From Vibrio hepatarius (GTDB lineage: Bacteria; Pseudomonadota; Gammaproteobacteria; Enterobacterales; Vibrionaceae), in contig NZ_LHPI01000011.1 of the NCBI RefSeq assembly GCF_001274785.1, forward strand, positions 20,705 to 84,704: a stretch of 64,000 nt of DNA, given 5' to 3'. The notes under the pieces were generated by a model, which worked only from the letters and a program-made list of their open reading frames with translations, was not told where the DNA came from and searched no databases. The translations under genes and the position numbers were made by a program. Shown here piece after piece: positions 1 to 10,225 of this stretch. Position 1 is the first letter of the stretch. Every line of letters begins with the position of its first letter.

Positions 1-1
1 G

Positions 2-32
2 AAAAAAGGCACTGTCTGACAGTGCCTTTTTT
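2..32 (-). terminator. Intrinsic terminator after lnt (bidirectional)
   Basis: An inverted repeat with 13-bp arms (AAAAAAGGCACTG / CAGTGCCTTTTTT) sits 30 nt beyond the lnt stop codon. Read on the minus strand it is a GC-containing stem ending in a run of T, as expected for the end of the miaB-lnt gene series. The A-run on the other side means it could also stop transcription entering from the left. Confidence 0.85.
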
Positions 33-61
33 GTTTTGGTGTAATTTAAATTGTTAAGTCA

Positions 62-1570
62 CTAATCCTTGAGTCGCCAACCAATCACTAAGCTGAGTAG
101 TACCCAGATGTACAGCGGCCATGTCCCTAACTTGGTGTATGGGGTGAACCCTTGCGTTGGAACCACTTCTGCGCGCAGGACGCCCGTTTCAAATTGAGGG
201 ATTTGCGCGGTGATATTACCTTTGTGGTCAGTGACTGCAGTGACTCCGTTATTGGTTGAACGAATCACAGGCTTGCCTAACTCCAGCGCACGCATGCGCG
301 CAATTTCCATATGTTGCAGCGGACCAATCGAGCGGCCAAACCAAGCGTCATTGGATAACGTCAAGATGAAGTCCGTGTCATCGGTGATGTTGCGGCGTAC
401 TTGCTCGTTGAAAATAATCTCATAACACAAGGCTGGCGCCATCTGCGTGCCATTCGCATCAATGTTCGGCTGGATAAATTCGCCACGGCTGAATGACGAC
501 ATCGGCAGATTGAAGAATGGTGCGAGTGGGCGAAGAATGCTCTCGAACGGGACAAATTCGCCAAACGGCAACAAATGGTGCTTGTTGTAGCGTGCGTTCA
601 CATCGTAGTTATAGTCACCCAGTGATGTTTCACCAACAGTGAGAATACTGTTGTAGAACTGTTTGTTCTCCGCCTGATTCACCACGCCAGTAATGACGGC
701 GCTGTTATTCATTTTCGCCGCAGAATCTAGGTTGTGTAAAAACGAAGCAATCTCGAATTCAAACGCAGGAATAGCCGCTTCCGGCCAAATGATGATATCG
801 GCATCCCAATTTTCGCGCGTCAGGTCGGTGTATTTCATGATGGTTGGCCAGCGTTGGCTTGGCAACCATTTAAGTTCCTGTGCGATGTTACCCTGAATCA
901 GCGCGACTTTAGACGCTTTCTCCGGCATTGGACTCACCCAGTTGGCCGCTTTTAGACCGTAACCTGCCGCAAGGATGACGGCCGGAATCAACAGATGAAG
1001 CCATTGTCGGTTCAGCGCCGCATAAGCAATGCTTGCGGCAGCTACAACAACCAACAGCGTTAATAACTCGACGCCACCAATCGGAGCAAAGTTGGCTAAT
1101 GGGCTTTCTATTTGACTGTAACCGAGCCATAGCCACGGGAAGCCCGTCATCACCCAACCGCGTAACCAGTCGAAGACCAGCCACAGTGCTGGGGCTGCTA
1201 AGAAGAAACGAGTGCGGTTTGAGTTGGGGAAAAAACGATTTAAACACCAGCTAAATAGTGCAGGGTAGATGGCCAAATAACCAATCAACAGCGCCATCAA
1301 AAATAGACTGGCCGCTTTAGGCATGCCACCAAAGTGATCGATACTGATGTAAACCCAACTGATGCCAGTGGCAAACTGACCTAATCCCCAAGCGTAGCCG
1401 ATACCAAGTGCACGTTTAGTGGATTGACCATGGAGTAAGATTAATAACAAGGCGGGGCTGATAAAAGCCAATGGCCAAAGTTGGTAAGGAGCGAATGCAA
1501 GTGTGGTGATAGCGCCAACAAAAACGGCCGCGAGCGGCCGTTTTAGGCGATGAAAAAAAGCGTTATTCAT
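62..1570 (-). CDS. lnt: Apolipoprotein N-acyltransferase Lnt
   Basis: Inner-membrane enzyme that adds the third acyl chain to the N-terminal cysteine of lipoproteins. The N-terminal half has several hydrophobic membrane segments. The C-terminal half is a nitrilase-like periplasmic domain in which the Glu of IIWPEAAIP, the Lys of [10 protein letters not shown] and the Cys of PALCYEII match the family's catalytic triad. I chose the start giving [13 protein letters not shown] (502 aa); an in-frame ATG 33 nt upstream (1603) is also open, and neither has a strong ribosome-binding site. It is the last gene of the minus-strand series miaB-ybeZ-ybeY-corC-lnt, 49 nt after corC, the order also found in enterobacteria. 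Confidence 0.95.
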   Translation of the reverse strand: MNNAFFHRLKRPLAAVFVGAITTLAFAPYQLWPLAFISPALLLILLHGQSTKRALGIGYAWGLGQFATGISWVYISIDHFGGMPKAASLFLMALLIGYLAIYPALFSWCLNRFFPNSNRTRFFLAAPALWLVFDWLRGWVMTGFPWLWLGYSQIESPLANFAPIGGVELLTLLVVVAAASIAYAALNRQWLHLLIPAVILAAGYGLKAANWVSPMPEKASKVALIQGNIAQELKWLPSQRWPTIMKYTDLTRENWDADIIIWPEAAIPAFEFEIASFLHNLDSAAKMNNSAVITGVVNQAENKQFYNSILTVGETSLGDYNYDVNARYNKHHLLPFGEFVPFESILRPLAPFFNLPMSSFSRGEFIQPNIDANGTQMAPALCYEIIFNEQVRRNITDDTDFILTLSNDAWFGRSIGPLQHMEIARMRALELGKPVIRSTNNGVTAVTDHKGNITAQIPQFETGVLRAEVVPTQGFTPYTKLGTWPLYIWVLLSLVIGWRLKD

Positions 1571-1619
1571 CGTTCTTAGTCTGAGTATCCCTAGAGTACA
1601 CATCTAGGTGAGATTAGCG

Positions 1620-2519
1620 TTACTCTTCTGTTGTTTCCGGAAGAGACTCTTCATCGGGGATGGTCACTTGTATTTGCAACACACGGCGGTTATCCGCTGC
1701 GGTTACTTTAAAGCTATAGCCTTCGATCTCCACCACTTCACCGCGTGAAGGTAAGTGGCCGAAAGCAGTCATAACCATACCGCCAACCGTATCGACTTCA
1801 TCATCACTGAAGGTAGTTTTGAAGTTGTCGTTGAATTCTTCGATAGTGGTTAGCGCTTTCACTGAGTAAGTGTGCTTGCTCAGTTTACGGATATCTAACT
1901 CTTCTTCATCGTCGAATTCGTCTTCAATTTCACCAACGATTTCTTCAAGGATGTCTTCGATAGTTACAAGGCCTGAAACGCCCCCGAACTCATCTACGAC
2001 AATTGCCATGTGATAACGTTCCTCACGGAATTCTTTAAGTAGACGGTCAACACGTTTACTTTCAGGAACAACCACCGCAGGACGGATAACTTGCTCGATA
2101 TCAAATGGCGCACAGTCTGAGCCTAAGTATTTAAGTAAGTCCTTCGCAAGCAGGATGCCTTCTACATGGTCTTTATCTTCACTGATAACCGGGTAGCGCG
2201 AGTGCGCTGCATCAGTGATGAGGTTAACCAAAGCGTCGAGATCGTCGCTACGGTCAACCGTAACCATTTGCGAGCGTGGGATCATGATGTCGCGCACTCG
2301 CATCTCAGCGATTTCCATTACACCTTCAAGCATGTCGCGGGTGTCATGGTCAATCAGGTCATTCTCTTCAGAATCGCGAATCACTTCTACAAGCTCTTGG
2401 CGATCTTTAGGTTCACCCTGGAAGATTTGACCTAGGCGGCCGAAGAAGGACTTTCTACTCGGACCTTCAGATTTTTCTTTCTTACCTTCTAGAGATGAGG
2501 TCGAATTGTCTTCGTTCAT
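1620..2519 (-). CDS. corC: CorC/YbeX family CBS-domain ion efflux protein
   Basis: A 299-residue soluble protein of the CorC/HlyC family, associated in enterobacteria with magnesium and cobalt efflux. After an acidic, polar N-terminus there is a pair of CBS domains (about residues 70-200; the [12 protein letters not shown] and [20 protein letters not shown] motifs are typical) and then a CorC_HlyC C-terminal domain (about 210-290). It has no membrane segment, in keeping with the short CorC type. It lies between ybeY and lnt in the conserved ybeZYX-lnt order, which also suggests a role near ribosome quality control or envelope stress. The direct substrate is uncertain for the whole family. Confidence 0.92.
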   Translation of the reverse strand: MNEDNSTSSLEGKKEKSEGPSRKSFFGRLGQIFQGEPKDRQELVEVIRDSEENDLIDHDTRDMLEGVMEIAEMRVRDIMIPRSQMVTVDRSDDLDALVNLITDAAHSRYPVISEDKDHVEGILLAKDLLKYLGSDCAPFDIEQVIRPAVVVPESKRVDRLLKEFREERYHMAIVVDEFGGVSGLVTIEDILEEIVGEIEDEFDDEEELDIRKLSKHTYSVKALTTIEEFNDNFKTTFSDDEVDTVGGMVMTAFGHLPSRGEVVEIEGYSFKVTAADNRRVLQIQVTIPDEESLPETTEE

Positions 2520-2586
2520 TGTTTCTCATTTAAGTAACGCTATCAGAAGTGTGATAGCACACGTAAGCTAATCAAGATGATGCGGA

Positions 2587-3054
2587 CTAGCTTTGCTTTT
2601 CAGCAATATAGGGGTCTTCAAAACCCATAGATTGCATGATTTCTGTTTCGAGGGACTCCATTTCTTCTGCTTCGTCGTCCTCGATATGATCATAACCTAG
2701 CAGATGCAGACTACCATGTACAACCATATGCGCCCAATGTGCCATCAAAGGCTTGCCTTGTTCTTTGGCTTCGCGCTCAACCACTTGGCGACAAATGATC
2801 AAGTCACCCAGCAGGTCGATCTCTATGCCCGGAGGGGCTTCAAATGGAAAAGAGAGCACATTGGTCGGCTTATCTTTACCACGATATTCGTGGTTGAGTT
2901 GATGACTTTCTTCTTCATCAACGATACGAACCGTGACTTCGGCTTGAGGTTGAAACTTTTCAACGGCATTGCTTAGCCAACGTTGAACGTCTTCAAAGCT
3001 AGGCAGGCCATTTTCATCTTCGACAGCCAATTGTAGGTCGAGTTCGATACTCAT
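2587..3054 (-). CDS. ybeY: Endoribonuclease YbeY (16S rRNA maturation)
   Basis: Single-strand endoribonuclease involved in processing the 3' end of 16S rRNA and in ribosome quality control. The 155 residues match the family length. The zinc-binding signature [11 protein letters not shown] lies at about residues 114-124, preceded by the conserved NVLSFPFE motif. Its ATG overlaps the end of ybeZ by 4 nt, so the two are probably translationally coupled; corC follows after 67 nt. Confidence 0.96.
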   Translation of the reverse strand: MSIELDLQLAVEDENGLPSFEDVQRWLSNAVEKFQPQAEVTVRIVDEEESHQLNHEYRGKDKPTNVLSFPFEAPPGIEIDLLGDLIICRQVVEREAKEQGKPLMAHWAHMVVHGSLHLLGYDHIEDDEAEEMESLETEIMQSMGFEDPYIAEKQS

Positions 3055-4139
3055 GACTCTTTGCTCTCTTTTAATGCTGCTTGAGCGACCGCTTGAGCTT
3101 GGGCTTCGCGCTCTTCACGACGACGCTTTTCGTACTCTTTGCGCTCTTTCTGGTCTTGAGCTTCCCACTTCTCGTAGGCATTGACGATGCGAGCAACTAC
3201 AGGGTGACGCACAACGTCGTCCGACTGGAAGAAGTTGAAGCTAATCTCGTCTACTTCGTTCAATACTTCGATCGCGTGACGTAAACCCGATTTCGCTCCA
3301 CGTGGTAAGTCGATCTGGGTAACGTCACCCGTGATCACGGCACGTGAGTTAAAGCCAATACGCGTTAGGAACATTTTCATCTGTTCTACGGTGGTGTTTT
3401 GGCTTTCATCAAGGATGATAAACGCGTCATTCAGTGTACGACCACGCATGTACGCAAGCGGCGCTACTTCAATTACGTTGCGCTCGATAAGCTTTTCAAC
3501 ACGTTCAAAGCCTAGCATCTCAAATAATGCGTCGTACAGTGGACGAAGGTATGGGTCGACTTTCTGGCTCAAATCACCCGGTAGGAAGCCGAGTTTTTCA
3601 CCCGCTTCAACCGCTGGACGAGTCAGCAAGATACGACGAATTTCTTGGCGCTCAAGAGCATCCACCGCCGCTGCAACCGCGAGGTAAGTTTTACCTGTAC
3701 CCGCCGGGCCAATACCGAAAGAGATATCGTGTGTCACCATGTTGACCAAGTATTGAGCTTGGTTTGGTGTACGCGGCTTGATCACGCCTTTCTTTGTCTT
3801 AATAAAGACTTCTTTGCCGTGCTCGATATCCGATTCAGTGTTTTGTTCCAAAATGCCTGTTTCTTTGATGGCTAAATGGATTTCTTCTGGTTCGATATCA
3901 GGGATATTGCCACGCACTGGCGCAGTATTGACGTAAAGCGTCTTGATAATTTCGAGTGCTGCCGCAGAGGTGTGAGGTTTACCCACGATGGTAAAAAAGT
4001 TGCCACGGTAGCTGATTTCAACACCTAAACGGCGCTCTAAGTGTTTGATATTGTCGTCGAAAGGACCGCAAAGACTTGCCAAGCGGCGATTATCTGAAGG
4101 TTCTAGATCGATTTCTAGAGTTACAATTTTATTGCTCAA
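3051..4139 (-). CDS. ybeZ: PhoH-family ATPase YbeZ
   Basis: PhoH-like P-loop NTPase, 362 residues, which works with YbeY in RNA metabolism. The Walker A motif [11 protein letters not shown] lies near residue 145 and the Walker B-like [11 protein letters not shown] near residue 240. The C-terminus is a highly charged Lys/Glu/Arg tail ending in an Ala/Gln-rich stretch. The start codon is TTG, placed 8 nt after an AGAGGC ribosome-binding site; no ATG fits the family alignment better. A 109-nt gap with a strong hairpin separates it from miaB. Confidence 0.94.
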   Translation of the reverse strand: MSNKIVTLEIDLEPSDNRRLASLCGPFDDNIKHLERRLGVEISYRGNFFTIVGKPHTSAAALEIIKTLYVNTAPVRGNIPDIEPEEIHLAIKETGILEQNTESDIEHGKEVFIKTKKGVIKPRTPNQAQYLVNMVTHDISFGIGPAGTGKTYLAVAAAVDALERQEIRRILLTRPAVEAGEKLGFLPGDLSQKVDPYLRPLYDALFEMLGFERVEKLIERNVIEVAPLAYMRGRTLNDAFIILDESQNTTVEQMKMFLTRIGFNSRAVITGDVTQIDLPRGAKSGLRHAIEVLNEVDEISFNFFQSDDVVRHPVVARIVNAYEKWEAQDQKERKEYEKRRREEREAQAQAVAQAALKESKES

Positions 4140-4167
4140 AGTTGCCTCTCATTTTTTGCCATCTTGT

Positions 4168-4193
4168 AGAAGCCCGATTTAGACCGGGCTTCT
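4168..4193 (-). terminator. Hairpin in the miaB-ybeZ gap
   Basis: A perfect 9-bp stem (AGAAGCCCG / CGGGCTTCT) with an 8-nt loop sits between the miaB start and the ybeZ start side. No T-run follows on the minus strand, so it is more likely a processing or attenuation structure than a full terminator. Confidence 0.4.
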
Positions 4194-4248
4194 AATGGCT
4201 TTACATACCTTTTTCTAAGATGGTCACTTAGTCAGGTATTTTCAAGCT

Positions 4249-5673
4249 TTAAGGCGTAAACGTTGCTACACCCAGCTCATCTTCGCGTTTGGTCTTCGCC
4301 ATCATTTGTGTTGGAGAAATGATAGTACGTAAGTCCATGTCTTTTTCGGTACGTACGATTTCACCACGTAGTGAGTTCGCAAATACGTCTGTGATCTTCA
4401 CATCAACAAACTGACCAATCAGGTCTGCGCTACCTTCAAAGTTAACCACACGGTTATTCTCTGTACGAGCGCGAAGCTCCATTAGATTCTTTTTCGAAGG
4501 ACCTTCAACCAGAACACGTTGCTCTGTACCTAGCATCAAGCGAGAGTAACGCATCGCTTGGCTATTGATGGTTTGTTGCAGCTCGTACAGACGCTCTTTC
4601 TTCACTTCTTCAGACAGGTCACAAGGATAGTCTGCCGCCGGTGTGCCCGGACGAGGAGAGAAGATGAAGCTGAAGCTCATATCAAAGTCTACGTCTTTGA
4701 TTAGCTTCATTGTGTCTTGGAAATCTTTGTCTGTTTCACCTGGGAAACCCACGATAAAGTCTGAACTGATCTGAATGTCAGGGCGCGCTTTACGCAGTTT
4801 ACGGATGATCGATTTGTATTCGATGCCTGTGTGTGGACGCTTCATCATCGTTAGGATGCGATCGCTACCGCTTTGCACTGGTAGGTGCAAGAAGCTCACT
4901 AGCTCAGGTGTATCTTCGTATACCGCGATGATATCGTCAGTGAACTCTAGCGGATGGCTAGTGGTGAAACGAATGCGGTCGATACCGTCGATAGACGCAA
5001 CCAAACGAAGCAGGTCTGCAAACGAGCAGATCTCGCCGTCGTGCATAGGGCCACGGTACGCGTTTACGTTTTGACCAAGTAGGTTAACTTCACGTACACC
5101 TTGTTCAGCTAGCTGCGCGATTTCGAATAGTACGTCATCCATCGGACGGCTTACTTCTTCACCACGTGTGTATGGCACTACGCAGTAAGTACAGTATTTA
5201 GAGCAGCCTTCCATGATAGACACGAATGCTGTCGCGCCTTCAGCGCGTGGTTCTGGTAGGCGGTCGAATTTCTCGATCTCTGGGAAAGAGATATCCATTA
5301 CTGGCGCGTCGTCTGTTTGAGATTGTTTAATCATCTCAGGTAGGCGGTGCAGTGTTTGTGGGCCAAAGATAACGTCAACGAACGGTGCGCGTTCGCGAAT
5401 GTGATCACCTTCTTGTGTCGCCACACAGCCACCAACGCCAATCACGACGCCCGGTTTCTTGTCTTTTAGCGTTTTCCAACGACCTAGCTGGTGGAATACC
5501 TTCTCTTGTGCTTTTTCACGGATAGAACAGGTATTAAGTAGTAATACGTCTGCTTCTCCTGGTTCTTCTGTCAGCTCATAGCCGTTAGCCGCATTCAGTA
5601 GATCCGCCATTTTTGATGAATCGTATTCGTTCATCTGGCAGCCCCAGGTTTTAATTAGCAGTTTTTTACTCAT
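4249..5673 (-). CDS. miaB: tRNA-2-methylthio-N6-dimethylallyladenosine synthase MiaB
   Basis: Radical-SAM methylthiotransferase that converts i6A37 to ms2i6A37 in tRNAs reading UNN codons. The 474 residues comprise the N-terminal UPF0004 domain with its cluster-binding cysteines ([30 protein letters not shown]), the radical-SAM core with the CxxxCxxC motif in [15 protein letters not shown] (about residues 157-171), and a C-terminal TRAM domain (about 378-440). It heads the minus-strand gene series and is divergent from ubiF, as in enterobacteria. Confidence 0.97.
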   Translation of the reverse strand: MSKKLLIKTWGCQMNEYDSSKMADLLNAANGYELTEEPGEADVLLLNTCSIREKAQEKVFHQLGRWKTLKDKKPGVVIGVGGCVATQEGDHIRERAPFVDVIFGPQTLHRLPEMIKQSQTDDAPVMDISFPEIEKFDRLPEPRAEGATAFVSIMEGCSKYCTYCVVPYTRGEEVSRPMDDVLFEIAQLAEQGVREVNLLGQNVNAYRGPMHDGEICSFADLLRLVASIDGIDRIRFTTSHPLEFTDDIIAVYEDTPELVSFLHLPVQSGSDRILTMMKRPHTGIEYKSIIRKLRKARPDIQISSDFIVGFPGETDKDFQDTMKLIKDVDFDMSFSFIFSPRPGTPAADYPCDLSEEVKKERLYELQQTINSQAMRYSRLMLGTEQRVLVEGPSKKNLMELRARTENNRVVNFEGSADLIGQFVDVKITDVFANSLRGEIVRTEKDMDLRTIISPTQMMAKTKREDELGVATFTP

Positions 5674-5963
5674 GTTGTTCGCTCGATCGTTAGTTTAAAT
5701 TAAGGGAGCAAATCGCCCAATGTTTCCAGAAAGTCACCGGTGTAATAGCAATAGTGGTGACCAAGTTTTAGCCGCCCTCTCGGCGGTAAGCGGCGTATTG
5801 TACTGCTTTCAAAACCAACTGACCAGTGTTGACACTGATTCTCTTAAAAGCCATGTTACACAAGGGATTTGCCCCGATGGCTGACAAGGTTTTTCGTTAC
5901 ATTTTGATAATGAAATCGTACAATGAAAAACAGCCAAATAATCAATACGATGAAGTACAAAAT

Positions 5964-7118
5964 ATGAGCAAGTATGATGTTGCAGTCATTGGTGGTGGCA
6001 TGGTCGGTGCCGCTGTCGCGATTGGTTTTGCTAAGCAAGGAAGAAGTGTGTTGGTTGTTGAAGGGAAAGAGCCAGAAGCCTTTACACCTGAACAGCCGAT
6101 GGATATCCGTGTCTCTGCAATCTCTGAGCACTCAGTGGAGATCCTCGAAAGCCTCGGTGCTTGGCAAGCAATATCAGACATGCGCGTGTGTCCATACCGT
6201 CGATTAGAAACTTGGGAGCACCCCGATTGCCGTACTCGTTTCCATTCAGATGAATTGAACATGGAGCGTTTGGGCTACATCGTAGAGAACCGTTTGATTC
6301 AATTAGGTTTGTGGGCTGAGTTTGAGAAGTATCCAAACCTTACACTGCGCTGCCCTGAGACGTTGCAACACATCGAGTTTTCTGCAGCACCACAAGTGAC
6401 TTTGTCTTCCGGCGAGTGTTTTACGGCGGATCTTGTGGTTGGCGCAGATGGTGCAAACTCAAAAGTTCGCGCTTTGGCGGGTATCGGTATTACAGCGTGG
6501 GATTATCGTCAGCATTGCATGCTAATCAATGTTGAAACCGAACTTCCTCAGCAAGATATTACCTGGCAGCAGTTTAACCCAACCGGTCCTCGCTCGTTTT
6601 TGCCGCTGTGTGGTCATCAAGGTTCATTGGTGTGGTATGACTCCCCCAAACGCATTAAGCAGCTTTGTGGCATGTCTACCGAACAGCTCAGACAAGAAGT
6701 GCTGAGCCACTTCCCCGCAGAACTGGGTGACGTTAAAGTGCTTCAGTTCGGTTCTTTTCCATTAACGCGTCGCCACGCGCAATCCTACTATAAGCCAGGC
6801 TGTGTTTTAGTGGGCGATTCGGCGCATACAATCAATCCGCTTGCAGGGCAGGGCGTTAACTTGGGTTTCAAGGACGTGGAAGCGCTGTTAGAAGTGACAG
6901 AGGGGCAACAAACTCTGTCTATGGACGTACTTAAGCAGTATGAACGTAAACGCCGCCCAGATAACTTGTTGATGCAATCGGGGATGGATTTCTTCTACAA
7001 GAGCTTTAGCAACGAGCTAGCGCCGCTTAAGTTTGTGCGCAACGCTGCGCTGAAAGTGGCAGAAAAATCTGGGCCTATTAAAGCGCAAGTATTGAAATAC
7101 GCACTTGGCTTAAAGTGA
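5964..7118 (+). CDS. ubiF: Ubiquinone biosynthesis FAD-dependent hydroxylase UbiF
   Basis: FAD-dependent aromatic hydroxylase of the UbiH/UbiF/VisC family, expected to hydroxylate the 3-demethoxy-ubiquinone ring late in ubiquinone synthesis. The start chosen places the Rossmann motif VIGGGMVGAA at residues 8-17; longer in-frame starts (from 5826) add about 46 residues that do not resemble the family. The second FAD motif, GDSAHTINPLAGQGVNLG, lies near residue 285. The call of UbiF rather than UbiH or UbiI rests on the divergent pairing with miaB, known from enterobacteria. Length is 384 aa. A bidirectional terminator separates it from crr. Confidence 0.88.
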   Translation: MSKYDVAVIGGGMVGAAVAIGFAKQGRSVLVVEGKEPEAFTPEQPMDIRVSAISEHSVEILESLGAWQAISDMRVCPYRRLETWEHPDCRTRFHSDELNMERLGYIVENRLIQLGLWAEFEKYPNLTLRCPETLQHIEFSAAPQVTLSSGECFTADLVVGADGANSKVRALAGIGITAWDYRQHCMLINVETELPQQDITWQQFNPTGPRSFLPLCGHQGSLVWYDSPKRIKQLCGMSTEQLRQEVLSHFPAELGDVKVLQFGSFPLTRRHAQSYYKPGCVLVGDSAHTINPLAGQGVNLGFKDVEALLEVTEGQQTLSMDVLKQYERKRRPDNLLMQSGMDFFYKSFSNELAPLKFVRNAALKVAEKSGPIKAQVLKYALGLK

Positions 7119-7137
7119 TTCTTAAATCAATAGATAC

Positions 7138-7169
7138 AAAAAAGCGCAGCTTGAGGCCGCGCTTTTTTT
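7138..7169. terminator. Bidirectional terminator between ubiF and crr
   Basis: AAAAAAGCGC ... GCGCTTTTTTT forms an A-stem-T structure in the 69-nt gap between the convergent ubiF and crr genes. The T-run and A-run allow termination in both directions. Confidence 0.85.
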
Positions 7170-7187
7170 CGTTTGGCTAAGTAGAGA

Positions 7188-7697
7188 TTACTTAGTTACA
7201 CGTAGTACTGGTGTTTCACCAACAGTTACTGTACCAGAAAGCTTGTTCAGCTCTTTGATTTCGTCCATGTTAGAGATTACAACTGGAGTAAGAGTTGACT
7301 TAGCTTTTTCTTCTAGAAGAGCTAGGTCGAATTCGATGATAGTGTCACCAGCTTTAACAGATTGACCTTCTTCAGCGATGCGCTTGAAGCCTTCGCCTTT
7401 AAGTTCAACTGTATCGATACCGAAGTGAACGAATAGCTCAACGCCGTCATCAGATTCGATAGAGAATGCGTGGTTAGTCTCGAAAATCTTACCGATAGTA
7501 CCGTTTACAGGAGCTACCATTTTGTCGCCTGCTGGCTTGATAGCAATACCGTCACCAACGATTTTCTCTGCGAAAACAACGTCTGGCACATCTTCGATAT
7601 TTACGATTTCACCTGATAGAGGTGCGATGATCTCGATTGCACCAGCATCAGCGCTGTCATCAGATACAAGCTTCTTAAGTTTATCAAACAGACCCAT
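7188..7697 (-). CDS. crr: PTS glucose-specific EIIA component (EIIA-Glc)
   Basis: Cytoplasmic phosphocarrier that takes phosphate from HPr and passes it to EIIBC transporters. It also signals carbon status by inhibiting permeases when dephosphorylated and stimulating adenylate cyclase when phosphorylated. The 169-residue protein shows the two active-site histidines at H76 (TNHAFSIES) and H91 (LFVHFGIDT; the phosphorylated one), plus the amphipathic N-terminal [10 protein letters not shown] helix typical of EIIA-Glc. It is the last gene of ptsH-ptsI-crr and has its own good ribosome-binding site (AGGAG). Confidence 0.97.
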   Translation of the reverse strand: MGLFDKLKKLVSDDSADAGAIEIIAPLSGEIVNIEDVPDVVFAEKIVGDGIAIKPAGDKMVAPVNGTIGKIFETNHAFSIESDDGVELFVHFGIDTVELKGEGFKRIAEEGQSVKAGDTIIEFDLALLEEKAKSTLTPVVISNMDEIKELNKLSGTVTVGETPVLRVTK

Positions 7698-7747
7698 TGT
7701 GTCATGCTCCTAACGTTTTTATGTAATTCTGTCGAATTATAGTATAC

Positions 7748-7792
7748 CAATCTTAGAAGATAGACGACTATTTTTGCCGTCTATCTTATTGG
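7748..7792 (-). other. Long hairpin in the ptsI-crr gap
   Basis: The 105-nt gap between ptsI and crr contains a perfect 10-bp stem (AAGATAGACG / CGTCTATCTT, 7757-7787), which CCAAT/ATTGG pairing can extend outward. No convincing T-run follows, so it is more likely an RNA processing or stability element that separates crr expression from ptsHI. Confidence 0.5.
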
Positions 7793-7802
7793 AATTAGCT
7801 GA

Positions 7803-9527
7803 TTATTGAGATTTCTCTGCGATGAATTTTTCAACAACAGCTTCGATTTCAGCTGCAGTTGGAAGCGATAACGCTTCTTCTGCCATCGCTTTCACTTCTG
7901 CGAAGTTAGAGTTACGGATCACTTTCTTCACTGCAGGGATAGAGATGCCGCTCATTGAGAACTCATCTAAGCCCATACCAAGAAGAAGAAGTGTTGCGCG
8001 CTCGTCACCTGCTAGCTCACCACACATACCCGTCCACTTGCCTTCTGCGTGAGACGCGTCGATAACCTGCTTGATTACCGTTAGAACTGCTGGTGATAGT
8101 GGGTTGTACAAGTGAGAGATCATCTCGTTACCACGGTCAACCGCTAGCGTGTACTGAGTTAGATCGTTTGTACCGATTGAGAAGAAAGCCACTTCTTTTG
8201 CTAGGTGGTGTGCGATAGCTGCTGCAGCTGGCGTTTCAACCATGACACCGATTTCGATGTTTTCGTCAAACGCGTGGCCTTCTGCGCGTAGCTCTTCTTT
8301 GTACTCTTCGATCGCTTTCTTCAGTTCACGAATTTCTTCAACAGAAATGATCATTGGGAACATGATACGTAGCTTACCGTGTGCAGATGCACGTAGGATG
8401 CCGCGTAGCTGGTCACGTAGGATTTCGCGACGGTCTAAGCTGATACGTACTGCACGCCAGCCTAGGAATGGGTTCATCTCTTGAGGAAGATCCATGTATG
8501 GTAGATCTTTGTCACCACCGATATCCATAGTACGGATAATCACAGCTTGACCATTCATTGCTTCCGCAACTTCTTTGTACGCTTGGTACTGTTCGTCTTC
8601 TGTTGGTAGTGCAGAACGGTCCATGAATAGGAATTCAGTACGGTACAGACCAACGCCTTCACCGCCGTTGCGGATGATGCCGTCACAGTCTTTTACAGTA
8701 CCGATGTTGCCGCATACTTCTACGCGGTGACCGTCAGTTGTTTCTGCGTGCAGGTCTTTCAGTTTTGCTAGCTCTTCTTTTTCAGCGAGGAATGCAGCTT
8801 TTACTGCTTTCGCTTCTTCGACTTCAGCCTCTGAAGGGTTGATAACGATTTTGTTGTTCATCGCATCAAGAATCAGCATGTCGCCATTCTTAACTTTCTT
8901 CGTGATGTCGTTGGTACCAACGATAGCTGGAAGTTCTAGTGAACGAGCCATGATTGAAGTGTGCGAAGTACGACCACCGATATCACACGCAAAACCAAGC
9001 ACGTAGTCTAGGTTGATTTGCGCAGTTTCTGATGGAGTTAGATCGTAAGCAACCAAGATAACTTCGTCTTCAATATCGCTTAGAGAAACGATGTTGATAC
9101 CAAGTGCGTTTTTAACGAAACGTGTGCCGATGTCACGGATGTCCGTTGCACGCTCTTTTAGGTATTCATCGTCTAGAGATTCAAGTGCAGATGCTTGCTC
9201 TTCGATAACAGTGTGGATTGCGTTATCAGCGTGCATCTTGTCGTTTTTGATAAGTGCTAGTATTTCTTCCTCTAGCTCTTCATCTTCAAGAAGCATGATG
9301 TGACCTTCAAAGATCGCTTCTTTCTCTTCACCGAAGGTTTCAAGTGCTTTTTGCTTGATTGTTTCTAGCTGAGCTGAAGATTTGTCGCGTGCTTCAAAGA
9401 AACGTGCAACTTCTGCTTCTACTTGATCGTCTGAAATAGTGTTTGTGTTTAGGACAATTTCATCTTCTTGAAGTAGTAGTGCTTTACCAATAGCAATACC
9501 AGGAGATGCTAGGATGCCTGAAATCAT
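7803..9527 (-). CDS. ptsI: Phosphoenolpyruvate-protein phosphotransferase (PTS enzyme I)
   Basis: Enzyme I autophosphorylates with phosphoenolpyruvate and passes the phosphate to HPr. The 574 residues include the N-terminal HPr-binding helical domain and the swivelling phosphohistidine domain, with the active-site His in [12 protein letters not shown] (about residue 189). The C-terminal PEP-binding barrel carries [22 protein letters not shown], and the catalytic Cys in [11 protein letters not shown] (about residue 502). The ribosome-binding site AAGGT is well placed. ptsH lies 139 nt upstream. Confidence 0.98.
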   Translation of the reverse strand: MISGILASPGIAIGKALLLQEDEIVLNTNTISDDQVEAEVARFFEARDKSSAQLETIKQKALETFGEEKEAIFEGHIMLLEDEELEEEILALIKNDKMHADNAIHTVIEEQASALESLDDEYLKERATDIRDIGTRFVKNALGINIVSLSDIEDEVILVAYDLTPSETAQINLDYVLGFACDIGGRTSHTSIMARSLELPAIVGTNDITKKVKNGDMLILDAMNNKIVINPSEAEVEEAKAVKAAFLAEKEELAKLKDLHAETTDGHRVEVCGNIGTVKDCDGIIRNGGEGVGLYRTEFLFMDRSALPTEDEQYQAYKEVAEAMNGQAVIIRTMDIGGDKDLPYMDLPQEMNPFLGWRAVRISLDRREILRDQLRGILRASAHGKLRIMFPMIISVEEIRELKKAIEEYKEELRAEGHAFDENIEIGVMVETPAAAAIAHHLAKEVAFFSIGTNDLTQYTLAVDRGNEMISHLYNPLSPAVLTVIKQVIDASHAEGKWTGMCGELAGDERATLLLLGMGLDEFSMSGISIPAVKKVIRNSNFAEVKAMAEEALSLPTAAEIEAVVEKFIAEKSQ

Positions 9528-9617
9528 AGCGTTACCTTAAGTTGGTCAACTTTTAAAACGGGAGAATAATGAGTGCACTAACGATAATTAGTAGCTTATA
9601 TATCGCTCTATTTCCAA

Positions 9618-9649
9618 TAAAGCCATTTTGCTTTCACAAAATGGCTTTA
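9618..9649 (-). other. Hairpin in the ptsH-ptsI gap
   Basis: A perfect 13-bp stem (TAAAGCCATTTTG / CAAAATGGCTTTA) with a 6-nt loop lies between ptsH and ptsI. On the minus strand it is followed by TTGGAAATAG, which is not a real T-run. It may act as a partial terminator or a 3'-end stabiliser that lets HPr be made in excess of enzyme I. Confidence 0.55.
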
Positions 9650-9666
9650 AGAAATAGGAGACCGGA

Positions 9667-9924
9667 TTAGTGTAGTTGATCCATTAGGGCAACTAGGTGG
9701 TCTACAGCTTGCTGAGCTTGTGGGCCCTCAGCTGAGATAGAAACTACTGTACCTTTTACTAGGCCAAGAGTTTGTAGTTTGAATAGGCTCTTAGCGCTAG
9801 CGCTTTTACCGTTAGAAGTCACAGTGATGTCCGCGTCAAATGCTTTCGCTTCTTTTACGAACTGAGCAGCTGGACGAGTGTGAAGGCCGTTTTCTGCAGT
9901 GATTTCTACTTGCTTCTCGTACAT
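9667..9924 (-). CDS. ptsH: PTS phosphocarrier protein HPr
   Basis: Small cytoplasmic phosphocarrier that relays phosphate from enzyme I to EIIA proteins. The start [20 protein letters not shown] gives an 85-residue protein, the normal HPr length, with the active-site histidine at H15 in the motif GLHTRPAA and the regulatory serine near position 46 ([11 protein letters not shown]). An upstream in-frame ATG at 9972 would add a Lys-rich tail not seen in the family. It is the first gene of ptsHI-crr, downstream of cysK in the same direction, as in enterobacteria. Confidence 0.97.
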   Translation of the reverse strand: MYEKQVEITAENGLHTRPAAQFVKEAKAFDADITVTSNGKSASAKSLFKLQTLGLVKGTVVSISAEGPQAQQAVDHLVALMDQLH

Positions 9925-10172
9925 GTTATATACCCCAATTGATTTATTTTTTGATAGTTTCTTTGCCAGCACCAGCTTAGCTTGTCTCGGTCCATTCTAC
10001 TACTTGATGAACGTCCGGTACGTGTCATAAGTGATACCGCTTGCAAAATTTTCACTTTTGATTCCAATCTTTGCTGGATCTCATAGTGTCATAATTTCTT
10101 AACTTAGCTCTTTTATTTTGAAGCTAGAAATAAAACTGTCCTGATATTACCAAAGGTGAGGTAAGGATCAAC

Positions 10173-10199
10173 AAAAAAGCCCCTAAAAGGGGCTTTTTT
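10173..10199 (-). terminator. Terminator after cysK
   Basis: AAAAAAGCCCC / GGGGCTTTTTT with a short loop lies 27 nt beyond the cysK stop codon and ends in T6 on the minus strand. It separates cysK from the ptsH promoter region (9925-10172). In that region I see AT-rich sequence but no site I can name with confidence. Confidence 0.88.
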
Positions 10200-10225
10200 A
10201 GACGAAAAATTGATTTCGCTACATG

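Noticed and set aside
4168..4193. Strong stem-loop near miaB considered as a riboswitch
   Set aside because: Simple single stem with no conserved multi-branch architecture; kept only as a possible terminator or attenuator.
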